Source: an uncultured Rhodospirillaceae bacterium (lineage in GTDB: Bacteria > Pseudomonadota > Alphaproteobacteria > Rhodospirillales > Magnetospirillaceae). Taken from it: a stretch of 64,000 bases of DNA. The stretch is taken from assembly GCA_903901915.1 (NCBI GenBank), contig CAIUSV010000044.1, positions 1 through 64,000 of the forward strand, in the 5' to 3' direction. Below the pieces are notes generated by a model. The model was not told the DNA's origin and ran no database searches. It saw only the letters and a list, made by a program, of their open reading frames with translations. Shown here in pieces: positions 1 through 8,007 of the stretch (position 1 is its first letter; each line of letters starts with the position of its first letter). Made by a program: the position numbers and the translations under genes.

Positions 1-2
1 AC

Positions 3-140
3 CATGACGGCTTCTACGCCGCCAAGCTGGTCTCCGCCCGCTTCTACATCGGCCACATCCTGCCCCACGCCGCCGCCCTCGAACAAACCGTCCTCACCGG
101 AACCGACGCCGTCATGGACCTCGAAGAGTGCCAATTGTGA
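3..140 (+). CDS. Acyl-CoA dehydrogenase, C-terminal fragment (cut by window edge)
   Basis: The frame starting at base 3 is open from the window edge to TGA at 138-140 and reads as the last 45 residues of an acyl-CoA dehydrogenase-type protein. The stretch with FYIGHILP followed by a short tail ending EECQL resembles the C-terminus of the large acyl-CoA / 3-methylthiopropionyl-CoA dehydrogenase group. The ORF track lists a different frame here (4-471), which is a shadow. The identification rests on a short tail only, so the enzyme subclass and substrate cannot be given. Confidence 0.6.
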   Translation, partial: HDGFYAAKLVSARFYIGHILPHAAALEQTVLTGTDAVMDLEECQL

Positions 141-220
141 GGTAACCCCACCGCCGCCGTCGAGAGGTTGCCAGTCTTCCGCTTCTGGGCGACTATGGCG
201 ATCTTTAAGAACGGGGGGAC

Positions 221-1054
221 GTGGTGGCAGCAGCAGCCGGTCCGGCTTGGATTCGCGACGCGCGCCACGTCCAGTTGGCGATTCTCGCGCTGCTGCTGGC
301 GATCAATCTGATCGCGGTCGATTTCGGTGCCGACCTGCTGGCGGCGGCGGTGGCGGTAGCAGCGGCGGTAGCGACCCAGGCCGGATGTTCGCGGCTGGTC
401 GGTCTGCCGAGGGTCGAATGGCGCTCGGCAGTGATCGCCGCGCTGTCGCTGACCCTGCTGTTGCGCGGTGATGCCCTCTGGGTCCATGCCGTGGCGGCGG
501 CCGTCGCCATCGCCGCGAAATTTTTCGTCAGGGTGCGGGGCAAGCACGTCTTCAATCCGTCGGCGCTGGGCATCGCCGTCCTGATCTTCGCCACCGACCA
601 CGCCTGGGTTTCGCCGGGCCAATGGGGAACCAGCGCCTGGTTCGCCGTCCTGCTGACGCTTCTGGCCGCCTGGGTGCTGCACGCCTCGCGCCGGACCGAC
701 ATCGCGCTGTTCTATCTGTGCAGCCATTGCGGCTTGCTGCTGGTCCGCGCCTGGTGGCTTGGCGACCCCATCGCCATTCCGCTCAATCAGGTGCAGAGCG
801 GCTCGCTGCTGCTGTTCTCGTTCTTCATGATCTCGGACCCGCGTACCGTTCCCGACGCCCGGCCCGCCCGCCTGCTGTTCGCCGTCGTGGTGGCGGTAAC
901 CGCCCACTGGCTGGCCTTCCAATGGCATTTCCGCCCAGCGCTGTACGCGGCGCTGGTCGCCCTGTCGCCGCTGATCCCCCTCCTCGACCGCCTGTTTCCG
1001 GCCGACCGGTTTGAATGGCAGGCCCCCGCAACAGAAGGAACCCCGTCATGCTGA
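221..1054 (+). CDS. RnfD/NqrB-like integral membrane protein
   Basis: A 277-residue hydrophobic protein with about eight predicted membrane segments. The K-H-V-F-N-P-S-A-L motif near residue 108 and the later FFMISDPRT motif are hallmarks of the RnfD/NqrB family, the flavin-carrying membrane subunits of the Rnf and Na+-NQR complexes. The protein is shorter than true RnfD, I see no clear S-G-A-T flavin attachment motif, and no other rnf/nqr subunit is nearby, so it is probably a stand-alone relative. An in-frame stop at 206-208 leaves GTG 221 (or GTG 224) as start, with a G-rich ribosome site just upstream. Its last 7 bases overlap the start of the DUF2330 gene, implying translational coupling. 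Function is unknown; electron transfer or flavin binding is inference. Confidence 0.75.
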   Translation: MVAAAAGPAWIRDARHVQLAILALLLAINLIAVDFGADLLAAAVAVAAAVATQAGCSRLVGLPRVEWRSAVIAALSLTLLLRGDALWVHAVAAAVAIAAKFFVRVRGKHVFNPSALGIAVLIFATDHAWVSPGQWGTSAWFAVLLTLLAAWVLHASRRTDIALFYLCSHCGLLLVRAWWLGDPIAIPLNQVQSGSLLLFSFFMISDPRTVPDARPARLLFAVVVAVTAHWLAFQWHFRPALYAALVALSPLIPLLDRLFPADRFEWQAPATEGTPSC

Positions 1055-2421
1055 CTCCCGTCCGTGGCGCCGTGCTGCTGGCCGCCCTGATCCTGCTGCC
1101 CTCCTCCGCCGCCCAGGCGTTCTGCGGCTTTTATGTCGCCAAGGCCGACGCCCGGCTGTTCAACAAGGCGTCGAAGGTGGTGGTGGCGAACGAGACCAAG
1201 GGGATCAACGATCACGAGACCGCCATCACCATGGCCAGCGATTACGAAGGCGATCCCAAGGAATTCGCCATCGTCGTCCCGGTTCCCACCTTCATCGAGC
1301 GCAAGCAGATCGGCGTGGTCGAGATCAAGACCATCGACCACCTGGACGCCTATACCGCGCCCCGGCTGGTCGAATACCACGACGGCGACCCGTGCTACGT
1401 CCCCGACGACACCATGATGAGGGCGACCGGTTCGGCGCCGCGCCCGGCCCCTTCCGCCATGCACGCGCCTGAACGCTATCGCGGCGTCACCGTCGAAGCG
1501 ACCTACGACGTGGCCGAATACGACGTATCGATCCTGTCAGCCACCGAAAGCGACGGTCTGGCCAACTGGCTGATCGATAACGGCTATCGCCTACCCGACG
1601 GCGCCGACGCGGTGCTGGGGAGTTATATCAAGCAGAACATGCGGTTCTTCATCGCCAAGGTGAATCTTGACCGCATGCAACTGCTGGGGCGCGGCTTCCT
1701 GCGCCCCTTGCAGGTGCGCTATCACTCGGCCAAGTTCATGATCCCGATCCGGCTGGGCACCCTTAACGCCTCGGGTCCCCAGGATCTGGTCGCCTTCCTG
1801 CTGAGTCCCCGTGGCCGGATCGAAACCACGAATTACCAGACCGTGGCGCTGCCCAGCGGGATGGACATCCCGCTTTACGTCAAGCAGGACTTCGGTACTT
1901 TCTACAAGGCCATGTTCGATCACGCCGTCGCCGCCACGGGAATGAGGGCGGTATTCCTGGAATACGGATGGGACATGGCTTGGTGCGATCCGTGCGCCGC
2001 CGATCCCTTGAAGAACAGCGAACTGGTGGAACTGGGGGCGCGCTGGATCGACGGCGACGCCCCCACCCCGTTCCGCGGCGGCCGGGGCGGGTATTCCTCG
2101 GTTTACGTCACCCGCCTGCACCTCCGCTACGACGCCAAGCATTTCCCCGAGGATCTGATGCTGCAGGAAACCCCCAACCGCGACAATTTCCAGGGCCGCT
2201 ACGTGCTGCGCCATCCCTGGCGCGGCGAGGCCGACTGCAAGGCCGGCGACCGCTATTTCGACGGCCTGCCCGACCGGTATAGCCGCGAGGCCGACACCCT
2301 GGCTGACCTGACCGGTTGGGACCGGGCGGCGATCAAGACCAAGATGGAGGAGAACGGCCAGCCCTTCAGTTCCCAACGGGCCGGCGGCTTCGGCGCGTTC
2401 TTTCGCCGAGGCCTGGAATAG
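1048..2421 (+). CDS. DUF2330 domain secreted protein
   Basis: A 457-residue exported protein. I chose ATG 1048 because it follows AGAAGGAA at a good distance and gives a clean signal peptide (MLTPVRG, hydrophobic core, cleavage after AQA); the ORF-track start at 1015 lies inside the preceding gene. The mature part begins with CGFYV and contains paired cysteines (WCDPCAADP), as in DUF2330 proteins, which are periplasmic and of unknown function. It overlaps the RnfD-like gene by 7 nt, so the two products probably work together at the membrane. This pairing of a DUF2330 protein with an NqrB/RnfD-like protein is something I recall from other genomes, but no reaction is known to me. Confidence 0.75.
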   Translation: MLTPVRGAVLLAALILLPSSAAQAFCGFYVAKADARLFNKASKVVVANETKGINDHETAITMASDYEGDPKEFAIVVPVPTFIERKQIGVVEIKTIDHLDAYTAPRLVEYHDGDPCYVPDDTMMRATGSAPRPAPSAMHAPERYRGVTVEATYDVAEYDVSILSATESDGLANWLIDNGYRLPDGADAVLGSYIKQNMRFFIAKVNLDRMQLLGRGFLRPLQVRYHSAKFMIPIRLGTLNASGPQDLVAFLLSPRGRIETTNYQTVALPSGMDIPLYVKQDFGTFYKAMFDHAVAATGMRAVFLEYGWDMAWCDPCAADPLKNSELVELGARWIDGDAPTPFRGGRGGYSSVYVTRLHLRYDAKHFPEDLMLQETPNRDNFQGRYVLRHPWRGEADCKAGDRYFDGLPDRYSREADTLADLTGWDRAAIKTKMEENGQPFSSQRAGGFGAFFRRGLE

Positions 2422-2432
2422 CTTGGCCCCCC

Positions 2433-2927
2433 CTATTCCGCCGGCCCCGAATCGGGAGGCATGAAATCGGGGCGACTACGGCCGGTCCACGTCGCCGGTC
2501 CCTTGCCGGGAAACCGGTTCTTTTCCGCCGCGTAATAGGCGCGATACGCCGCCACCGGATCGGAAGTCCGGTAGCAATCGGGCATCGCCTGGGGAGGGTC
2601 GCTCCAGCCGATATCGGGGATGACGGGAACATCCGGCAATCCGGCGATGACGCCGGCCGACGCATGGACCCGTTGCCGCCTCAGGGTATATTCCGCCCCC
2701 AACGCCAACCCCAGCCGCCGCGTCCATTGCCAGTGGGCCAGACTGTCGCCGACCCACAAGACGCAGGGATGGCGACCATGGGTTGGCTTATAGGGGGTGG
2801 TCATACCGTGGCGAAACAGCGCCGCGCACAGGATCTGAGCGGTTTCCAGCACCATCTTGGCTACATGCTGGTCGCAGTGCAGTCGGGCGGCGATCGCCGG
2901 GTCGCGATCAAGGAAAAAGATGTTCAC
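2433..2927 (-). CDS. Conserved hypothetical protein (phage/bacterial MNIF-LD-DP family)
   Basis: A 164-residue soluble protein. The start is GTG 2927, preceded by AGAGGG at six bases. The N-terminus (NIFFLDRDP, then HCDQHVAKM and LETAQILC) and the later P-T-H-x-x-H-P-C-x-x-W block match a widespread small family in phages and bacteria. Some members are labelled pyrimidine-dimer glycosylase-like, but I cannot confirm that activity from sequence. Conserved His, Cys and Asp residues (DRD, CDQH, HPC) look like catalytic or metal ligands. It is convergent with the DUF2330 gene and divergent from the small heat-shock gene. No function assigned. Confidence 0.7.
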   Translation of the reverse strand: MNIFFLDRDPAIAARLHCDQHVAKMVLETAQILCAALFRHGMTTPYKPTHGRHPCVLWVGDSLAHWQWTRRLGLALGAEYTLRRQRVHASAGVIAGLPDVPVIPDIGWSDPPQAMPDCYRTSDPVAAYRAYYAAEKNRFPGKGPATWTGRSRPDFMPPDSGPAE

Positions 2928-2973
2928 CGTGGTCCCTCTTGACGCCCTCCGACACCGACCTATCTCGATACCA

Positions 2974-3047
2974 CGAAATCGCCGTTATCGGGATTTCGCG
3001 GTGGCCCGGAACAGGCCGCCTCCCTGGTTGCTTCGCAAAGGAGAGCT
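2974..3047 (+). promoter_or_regulatory. ROSE-like RNA thermometer in hsp20 leader
   Basis: The leader before the Hsp20 start folds into three consecutive hairpins: 2974-2980/2992-2998 (CGAAATC/GATTTCG), 3000-3006/3014-3020 (7 bp), and a last one that hides the ribosome site. In the last, TTGCT (3028-3032) can pair with AGGA (3039-3042) with one bulged G, which is the U-U/C-G-C-U anti-Shine-Dalgarno signature of ROSE elements. ROSE elements control small heat-shock genes in alphaproteobacteria by melting at raised temperature. Sequence and position fit; folding was done by eye. Confidence 0.6.
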
Positions 3048-3051
3048 AGTC

Positions 3052-3510
3052 ATGCGTACCTTCGATCTGTCCCCGCTGTTGCGGTCGAGCGTTGGCTTCG
3101 ACCACCTCAACCATCTGCTGGAGACCGCCGCCCGCCTTGACGAGACGGCACCGTCCTATCCCCCCTACAACATCGAGAAGCAAAGTGACGACCGTTATCG
3201 TATCACCATGGCGGTTGCCGGTTTCGAGGAAAGCGACATCGAACTGACCGCCAAAGGCCAAACCCTGCTGATCGCCGGTAAGATCCGCAAGGAAGAAGCC
3301 AAGGTGGAGTACCTCCATCACGGCATCGCCGGCCGGTCGTTTGAACGCCGGTTTGAGCTGGCGGAGCATATTCGCGTCGACCGTGCCAGCTTGGCCAACG
3401 GCCTGCTGCATGTGGATCTGGTGCGCGAAATCCCCGAGGCCATGAAACCCCGCACCATCAAGATCGAGGCCCAGGCCGAACCCCGGCTGATCGAGTCCAA
3501 GGCCGCATAA
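3052..3510 (+). CDS. Small heat shock protein, Hsp20/IbpA family
   Basis: A 152-residue protein. ATG 3052 follows AAAGGAGAG; the longer ORF-track start at 2857 runs back through the leader and the divergent gene. The N-terminal arm (residues 1-40, FDLSPLLRSSVGFD) and the alpha-crystallin domain (about 40-130, with YPPYNIEK, IAGRSFERRFELAEHI and NGLLHVDL) match class A IbpA-like chaperones of alphaproteobacteria. These proteins bind unfolding proteins in the cytoplasm as large oligomers. The final I-x-I-like motif (TIKI) is present. Expression is probably heat-induced through the ROSE-like leader just upstream. It is monocistronic and followed by a large hairpin. Confidence 0.93.
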   Translation: MRTFDLSPLLRSSVGFDHLNHLLETAARLDETAPSYPPYNIEKQSDDRYRITMAVAGFEESDIELTAKGQTLLIAGKIRKEEAKVEYLHHGIAGRSFERRFELAEHIRVDRASLANGLLHVDLVREIPEAMKPRTIKIEAQAEPRLIESKAA

Positions 3511-3518
3511 GCTTTCAG

Positions 3519-3605
3519 TGCCAAAAAGTCTGCCGCCGGTCGGACACCCGAGGCCCATCGCCTTGGCGGACCGGCTGGCGGCAGGCGAGCGGGCTTTGGC
3601 ATTTT
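3519..3605 (+). terminator. Long imperfect hairpin after hsp20
   Basis: TGCCAAA (3519-3525) pairs with TTTGGCA (3595-3601); inside it CTGCCGCCGGTC (3530-3541) pairs with GACC and GGCGGCAG (3569-3584, with a 4-nt bulge). The outer stem is followed by TTTT at 3602-3605. It lies between the Hsp20 stop and the DyP start and most likely ends the hsp20 transcript. Confidence 0.55.
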
Positions 3606-3679
3606 CGGAACGGCGAGTTTGAGCTACCTTGCCACCTGACCGGACTGATACCGGCCCCTTGCCGACGGAACCTGTCGAT

Positions 3680-4594
3680 ATGCCAAGTCCACAAGCGGCC
3701 ATCTGCACCGAAAGTGCAAGTTTCGGCCTGTTTCTGACCCTGGTGATTGAACCGGGCGGCGAGGCCGCCGCCCGCCGCGCCGCCGCCGCCTTGTCCGAAC
3801 TGACCCAACGCCTCGCCGGGGAACTGGCCGAGCCGGCGCTGGTCAGTGCCCTGGGTATCGGCGCCGCCGTCTGGCCACGTCTGGTCGGAGGTACCGCGCC
3901 GTCCGGTCTGGCGCCGTTTCGGGCGATCGCCGACGGGCCGCGCCGGGCTCCGTCCACCCCGGCGGATCTGTTCGTGCACATCCACTCGCCTCGCCACGAC
4001 GCTAATTTCGCCCTGGCCCGCGCGATGATGGGCATGCTCGGCCCCCGGGCGCGGGTGATCGAGGAGATTCACGGGTTCAGGAATCGCGGTGGACGGGATC
4101 TCACCGGCTTCGTCGATGGCACCGAGAATCCCAAGGGTGACGAGAAGGCGGCAGTGGCCCTGGTGGGCGACGAGGACCCTGTTTTTGTCGGCGGCAGTTA
4201 CGTATCCATCCAACGCTGGGTCCATGACCTTGCCGAGTGGGAGGCACTGCCGATCCCGGAGCAGGAAGGGGTGATCGGCCGCACCAAGGACGACGACCAT
4301 GAGCTGGATGAAGAAACCAAGCCGCCCAGCGCCCACATCGCCCGCGTCGTCATCGAGGAACACGGCAACGAGTTGCAGATCGTCCGCCATTCACTGCCCT
4401 ATGGCACCATCGGCGAATGCGGACTTTATTTCGTCGCCTATGCCGCCGACCCGCTTACCTTCGACAAGATGCTGGGCCGCATGATCAACCGCGATGCCGA
4501 GGGCAACAGTGATCGCCTGATGGAATTCTCCCGCCCGGTGACCGGTGCCGCGTTCTTCGCGCCATCCGTGGAGTTTCTTCGCGCCCTCGATTGA
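3680..4594 (+). CDS. Dyp-type peroxidase
   Basis: A 304-residue heme peroxidase of the DyP family (YfeX-like class). The diagnostic G-F-x-D-G-T-x-N-P motif (GFVDGTENPKG) lies near residue 155, followed by the region with the probable proximal heme His (QRWVHDLAEW) and a conserved distal Arg region (IVRHSLPYG). I use ATG 3680 because the ORF-track start is a TTG 17 codons earlier without a better ribosome site. No signal peptide is visible, so it is cytoplasmic or an encapsulin cargo; no encapsulin gene is adjacent. Substrate unknown. Convergent with the HDOD regulator downstream. Confidence 0.92.
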   Translation: MPSPQAAICTESASFGLFLTLVIEPGGEAAARRAAAALSELTQRLAGELAEPALVSALGIGAAVWPRLVGGTAPSGLAPFRAIADGPRRAPSTPADLFVHIHSPRHDANFALARAMMGMLGPRARVIEEIHGFRNRGGRDLTGFVDGTENPKGDEKAAVALVGDEDPVFVGGSYVSIQRWVHDLAEWEALPIPEQEGVIGRTKDDDHELDEETKPPSAHIARVVIEEHGNELQIVRHSLPYGTIGECGLYFVAYAADPLTFDKMLGRMINRDAEGNSDRLMEFSRPVTGAAFFAPSVEFLRALD

Positions 4595-4754
4595 ACGCCG
4601 ACCGCCCCCAAATGGGACTATCGGCGAAAGGTGGACCACCCCAAACTTGCCCCAGTCTCAGGGAGAGACAGACTGAAGGCTCCGTTGCGGCGGTGTGACC
4701 CCCACATCCCCCCAAGATGCCCCGTCATACGTCGCGGGCGGAGTCGGTCAGGGA

Positions 4755-4788
4755 GCCGGCAGGGAGAGAGCAATCCCCCCCTGCCGGC
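4755..4788. terminator. GC-rich hairpin between convergent genes
   Basis: GCCGGCAGGG (4755-4764) and CCCTGCCGGC (4779-4788) form a 10-bp perfect stem with a 14-nt loop. It sits between the convergent DyP and HDOD genes, 49 nt beyond the stop of the latter. There is no clear T run, so it may slow polymerase or protect 3' ends rather than act as a full intrinsic terminator. The rest of 4595-4837 shows no gene I can support. Confidence 0.4.
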
Positions 4789-4837
4789 ATACCCCCCTCG
4801 CCGGAACGTGTTCGCGCCGACGACGTGGCGGCGGCGG

Positions 4838-6073
4838 TCAGGTTTCGCACTTGTCCTTGATTTTCGCGGCCTCGGCGGCCCAGGCATCGATGCGTGCGGC
4901 AACGCCGATATCGGCGAGATAGGTAAGATCAAGTCCCGCCTTCCACATCTCCTTTTCGACCGCGCTCTCCGGCTCGGGCTTAACCATATGCTGGGCGGCA
5001 TGGACCACCGCGACCGGCCCCAGTCGCTGGCTGAAAGCCGACTCCCCCGCGGACGGTCGATGATGGTAGAGAACGGCTTCGACCAGCGTGTCGCTAAACC
5101 CCCACAGACTCAGCAATGCCCCTCCGATTTCCTGATGGGAGGCGCCGAACATCGCCCGCTCGGCGGAAACAATCTCGCCACCGGAGCTGTCGAGATCGCG
5201 GCACAACCGGGCCATCTCTCCCGGACGATTGCTGAACAGAATCAATGAACCGACCTGGGACAGCAGCCCGGCACACTGGCACTGATCGGCCTCGGCCTGA
5301 GCCATCCCCTCCAGTTCCGCGATGCGGCGGGCGACAGCCCCGATCATCAGGCTGCGAGCCCCGAGACGCCTTATCGCCTCCAGCCCCGAGCCTTCCACCC
5401 GGAAGGCATCGAAAACACCGGCGACCACCGCGAGAGTGCGGACCAGATCAAACCCCAGCAACCGCACGGCCTGCAGAACGTCCGAAACCTTGGTGGGGGT
5501 GACGAAATAGGCGGAATTGACGAATTTCAGCAGCTGCACCGTCAGTCCGACATCCGACGAGATGATCCGCGCCACCTCGGCGGCGGAACCGTTGGCCGAT
5601 TGCAGCTGATCGAACAACTCGGTAAGAGCCGTGGGAAATGCCGGGACCGACTTGGCCCCCGAAATCACCGACAGCAATTCCGGCGCTCCCAGCTTCCTGC
5701 GGATCAGCAGCGTTCGCTCCAAGGCCTGGACCAAGGTCGTGGTATCGCAGGGCTTGACGAAATATTGATGGGCGGGACCGAGCGTGCGAAAGATCGCTTC
5801 GCGCTGGGAATAGCCCGATAGAATGAATCTTGCGGTCGCCGGATGGCGGTGACGGACCTCCTCCAGCAGAGCCGCTCCGTCCATCCCCGGCATGCGCATA
5901 TCGGTTACAATCACATCGACCGCTTCCGAAGCCATGACGTCGAGTGCCGCCGGTCCGCCCGTCGCGAACAGCAACCTCCAGCGATTGTCCTGATCCGACA
6001 GCTTGCGCCGCAAGCCGTCAAGAATCGGCTTTTCGTCATCAACGAACAGAATTGTCGGAGAATGCTCCGTCAT
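4838..6073 (-). CDS. Response regulator with HDOD output domain
   Basis: A 411-residue protein. Residues 1-125 form a receiver with the acidic pocket (FVDDE), phospho-acceptor D58 in VIVTDMRMPGMDG and the conserved K in YFVKPCD. Residues 140-335 form an HDOD domain, a catalytically silent HD-type module linked to signalling and chemotaxis-like output. ATG 6071-6073 overlaps the stop of the upstream histidine kinase (ATGA), so the kinase-kinase-HDOD genes are one translationally coupled unit read leftward. The two kinases are the obvious phosphodonors. What HDOD controls here is unknown. Confidence 0.92.
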   Translation of the reverse strand: MTEHSPTILFVDDEKPILDGLRRKLSDQDNRWRLLFATGGPAALDVMASEAVDVIVTDMRMPGMDGAALLEEVRHRHPATARFILSGYSQREAIFRTLGPAHQYFVKPCDTTTLVQALERTLLIRRKLGAPELLSVISGAKSVPAFPTALTELFDQLQSANGSAAEVARIISSDVGLTVQLLKFVNSAYFVTPTKVSDVLQAVRLLGFDLVRTLAVVAGVFDAFRVEGSGLEAIRRLGARSLMIGAVARRIAELEGMAQAEADQCQCAGLLSQVGSLILFSNRPGEMARLCRDLDSSGGEIVSAERAMFGASHQEIGGALLSLWGFSDTLVEAVLYHHRPSAGESAFSQRLGPVAVVHAAQHMVKPEPESAVEKEMWKAGLDLTYLADIGVAARIDAWAAEAAKIKDKCET

Positions 6074-8007
6074 GCGACTTCCTTCGAGGATTGTTCCGGT
6101 GAACCACCGATGGGCAAGAGAACCTCGAAGCAGGTTCCAACTCCGGGTTCGGACTTGACCTTGATGGTCCCACCGTGGCGATGAACGATCGCCTTGGTAA
6201 TGGCAAGACCCTGGCCGGTACCCTCGCCCGGAGCCTTGGTGGTGAAAAACAGCTCGAACAGCCGATCCAGGTTTTCCTGGGGAATCCCCACACCGGTATC
6301 GGCTATGGCCAACTCGATAAAATCATTGATAGCCCGCGTTCTCACGGTAATCCGTCCTGGCTGCGGGCGTTCCGCCTGGCCGATCGCCTGGGCCGCGTTA
6401 ACGATGAGATTGACCAGGATCTGGTTGACCTCTCCCTCGATGGCGTTCAACCGCGGCAGGTCATGCGCAAGATCACATACGATTTCGGCAACGTTCTTCC
6501 ACTGGCTGCGCGTGACGGTCAGTGCGGTCTCGATCGCCAGATTGAGATCGAACGGCTGTGGCGTCTTGCCGCTGGGATAGGAGAATGCCTTGATCGCCTG
6601 GACAATGGCTGAAATTCGTTTCACCCCGTCCAACGCCTGATCGGCCGCCGCTGGCAGTTCACGGGCGGCGAAATCGAACTTGAAGGCGACCACCTGATCA
6701 CGAACCGCCGCCCACTCGCCGGATGCCGCCGCCGACCGGGCTTGGTTGACGATATCCAACAACCGGGGAAGCCAATCCCGGATGAAGGATATGTTGTCAC
6801 CGATGAACTGCGCCGGTGTGTTGATCTCATGGGCCACACCACCAGCCAGACTCCCCAGCGCCTCCAGCCGACCGATTTCCGCCAGCCTTTCTATCATCGC
6901 GGCGCGCTCGTGTGCCTGACGCGCCGATGTCCGCGCGGCCTCGCGGTTGTTCAGCAACTGCGAGATCCACCACATCAGCGCGGCACAGATCAAGGACAGA
7001 GCCACCGCGCCGCCACCGATCAACACCGCCCTGTGGCGCCACTCGGCAAATACCAGTTCCTCGGTCGCCGTCACGATGACCACCAGCGGATAGCCGGAAA
7101 CCTCGCGGGGGGCGACGATTCGGAATCGGCTATCGCTTTGATCAACCAACCGCGGCTCGTTGGTGATAAAGGACCCGACCCCCGCCTTGACTGCCTCCAA
7201 CCCGGGTTGAGAAAGTATTTTCCCCATGGAATCGTCGGCCTCGGGGCTTCTCGCCATCAGCCCGCCATCGGCGCGATAGAGTGAAATGGCGCTGAACTCG
7301 CTGAAACTGACCGCTCGGTAATAGTCGCTGAAAAAGCCGCTTCCCAGTCCCGTCAGCACCAGCCCGATGGTTTCCCCGGCGCTGTTCTTGATCTTGCGGG
7401 TCAGATAGAACGTCCATTGGCCGGTGCCGCGATTGCGGACCGGCAGGCTGAGAAAGAATCTCAGATCCGGGTCGGTAAAGTGTGCCTTGAAATAATCGCG
7501 GTCGGCCAGATTGATCGGTGGCGGCGGATAACTGCGGGTGAAATTCACCACGTCGCCATTGGCCGCCACCACCGTGGCCACGTCGATCTGCGGAAGACCG
7601 CCGACCTTGTCGTTCAGCATGTCGAAGATTGCCCGACTGCCCAAGACCTGACGCAGTCCACGGTCATCTTCGACGCCCAGTTCCAATACGCGATCGGCGA
7701 TGGATTTTTGCACCAGATCGGCTGCCGCGATCGATTGCCGGGCGTGCTCGGCCAGAAGCCGGGAAAGGTTCGGCAGGTTGGCCCGATAGCTCTCGATGGC
7801 TTGCAGGCGTTGGACGTAAATCGTCATCGCCGCCGCCAACAACAACAAAACGATGAGAACGATGCCGTAGATACTGACGATATTGCTGACCGGGGAAACC
7901 TGACGCGCGGCACGCATTTCGCCATCCGCTCCCTGCGGATGTGTCGCCTGCGTCGCTTCGCGCATTCCATCTGGGCTCATCGGCGGCAACCCCTGCACGA
8001 ACGTCAT
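6070..8007 (-). CDS. Membrane sensor histidine kinase, second of tandem pair
   Basis: A 645-residue kinase. I place the start at ATG 8005-8007 because it overlaps the stop of the upstream kinase (ATGA); the ORF-track start lies 26 codons inside that gene. Layout: membrane segment about 43-64, an extracytoplasmic Cache-like sensor (about 65-335, with the typical [11 protein letters not shown] block), second membrane segment about 335-357, then a kinase core with H-box [11 protein letters not shown] (about 395), N-box LIVNAAQA and G-boxes DTGVGIP and GTGQGLAI. It has no HAMP or receiver. The core is closely similar to that of the neighbouring kinase, so the pair arose by duplication with divergent sensors. 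Confidence 0.92.
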   Translation of the reverse strand: MTFVQGLPPMSPDGMREATQATHPQGADGEMRAARQVSPVSNIVSIYGIVLIVLLLLAAAMTIYVQRLQAIESYRANLPNLSRLLAEHARQSIAAADLVQKSIADRVLELGVEDDRGLRQVLGSRAIFDMLNDKVGGLPQIDVATVVAANGDVVNFTRSYPPPPINLADRDYFKAHFTDPDLRFFLSLPVRNRGTGQWTFYLTRKIKNSAGETIGLVLTGLGSGFFSDYYRAVSFSEFSAISLYRADGGLMARSPEADDSMGKILSQPGLEAVKAGVGSFITNEPRLVDQSDSRFRIVAPREVSGYPLVVIVTATEELVFAEWRHRAVLIGGGAVALSLICAALMWWISQLLNNREAARTSARQAHERAAMIERLAEIGRLEALGSLAGGVAHEINTPAQFIGDNISFIRDWLPRLLDIVNQARSAAASGEWAAVRDQVVAFKFDFAARELPAAADQALDGVKRISAIVQAIKAFSYPSGKTPQPFDLNLAIETALTVTRSQWKNVAEIVCDLAHDLPRLNAIEGEVNQILVNLIVNAAQAIGQAERPQPGRITVRTRAINDFIELAIADTGVGIPQENLDRLFELFFTTKAPGEGTGQGLAITKAIVHRHGGTIKVKSEPGVGTCFEVLLPIGGSPEQSSKEVA

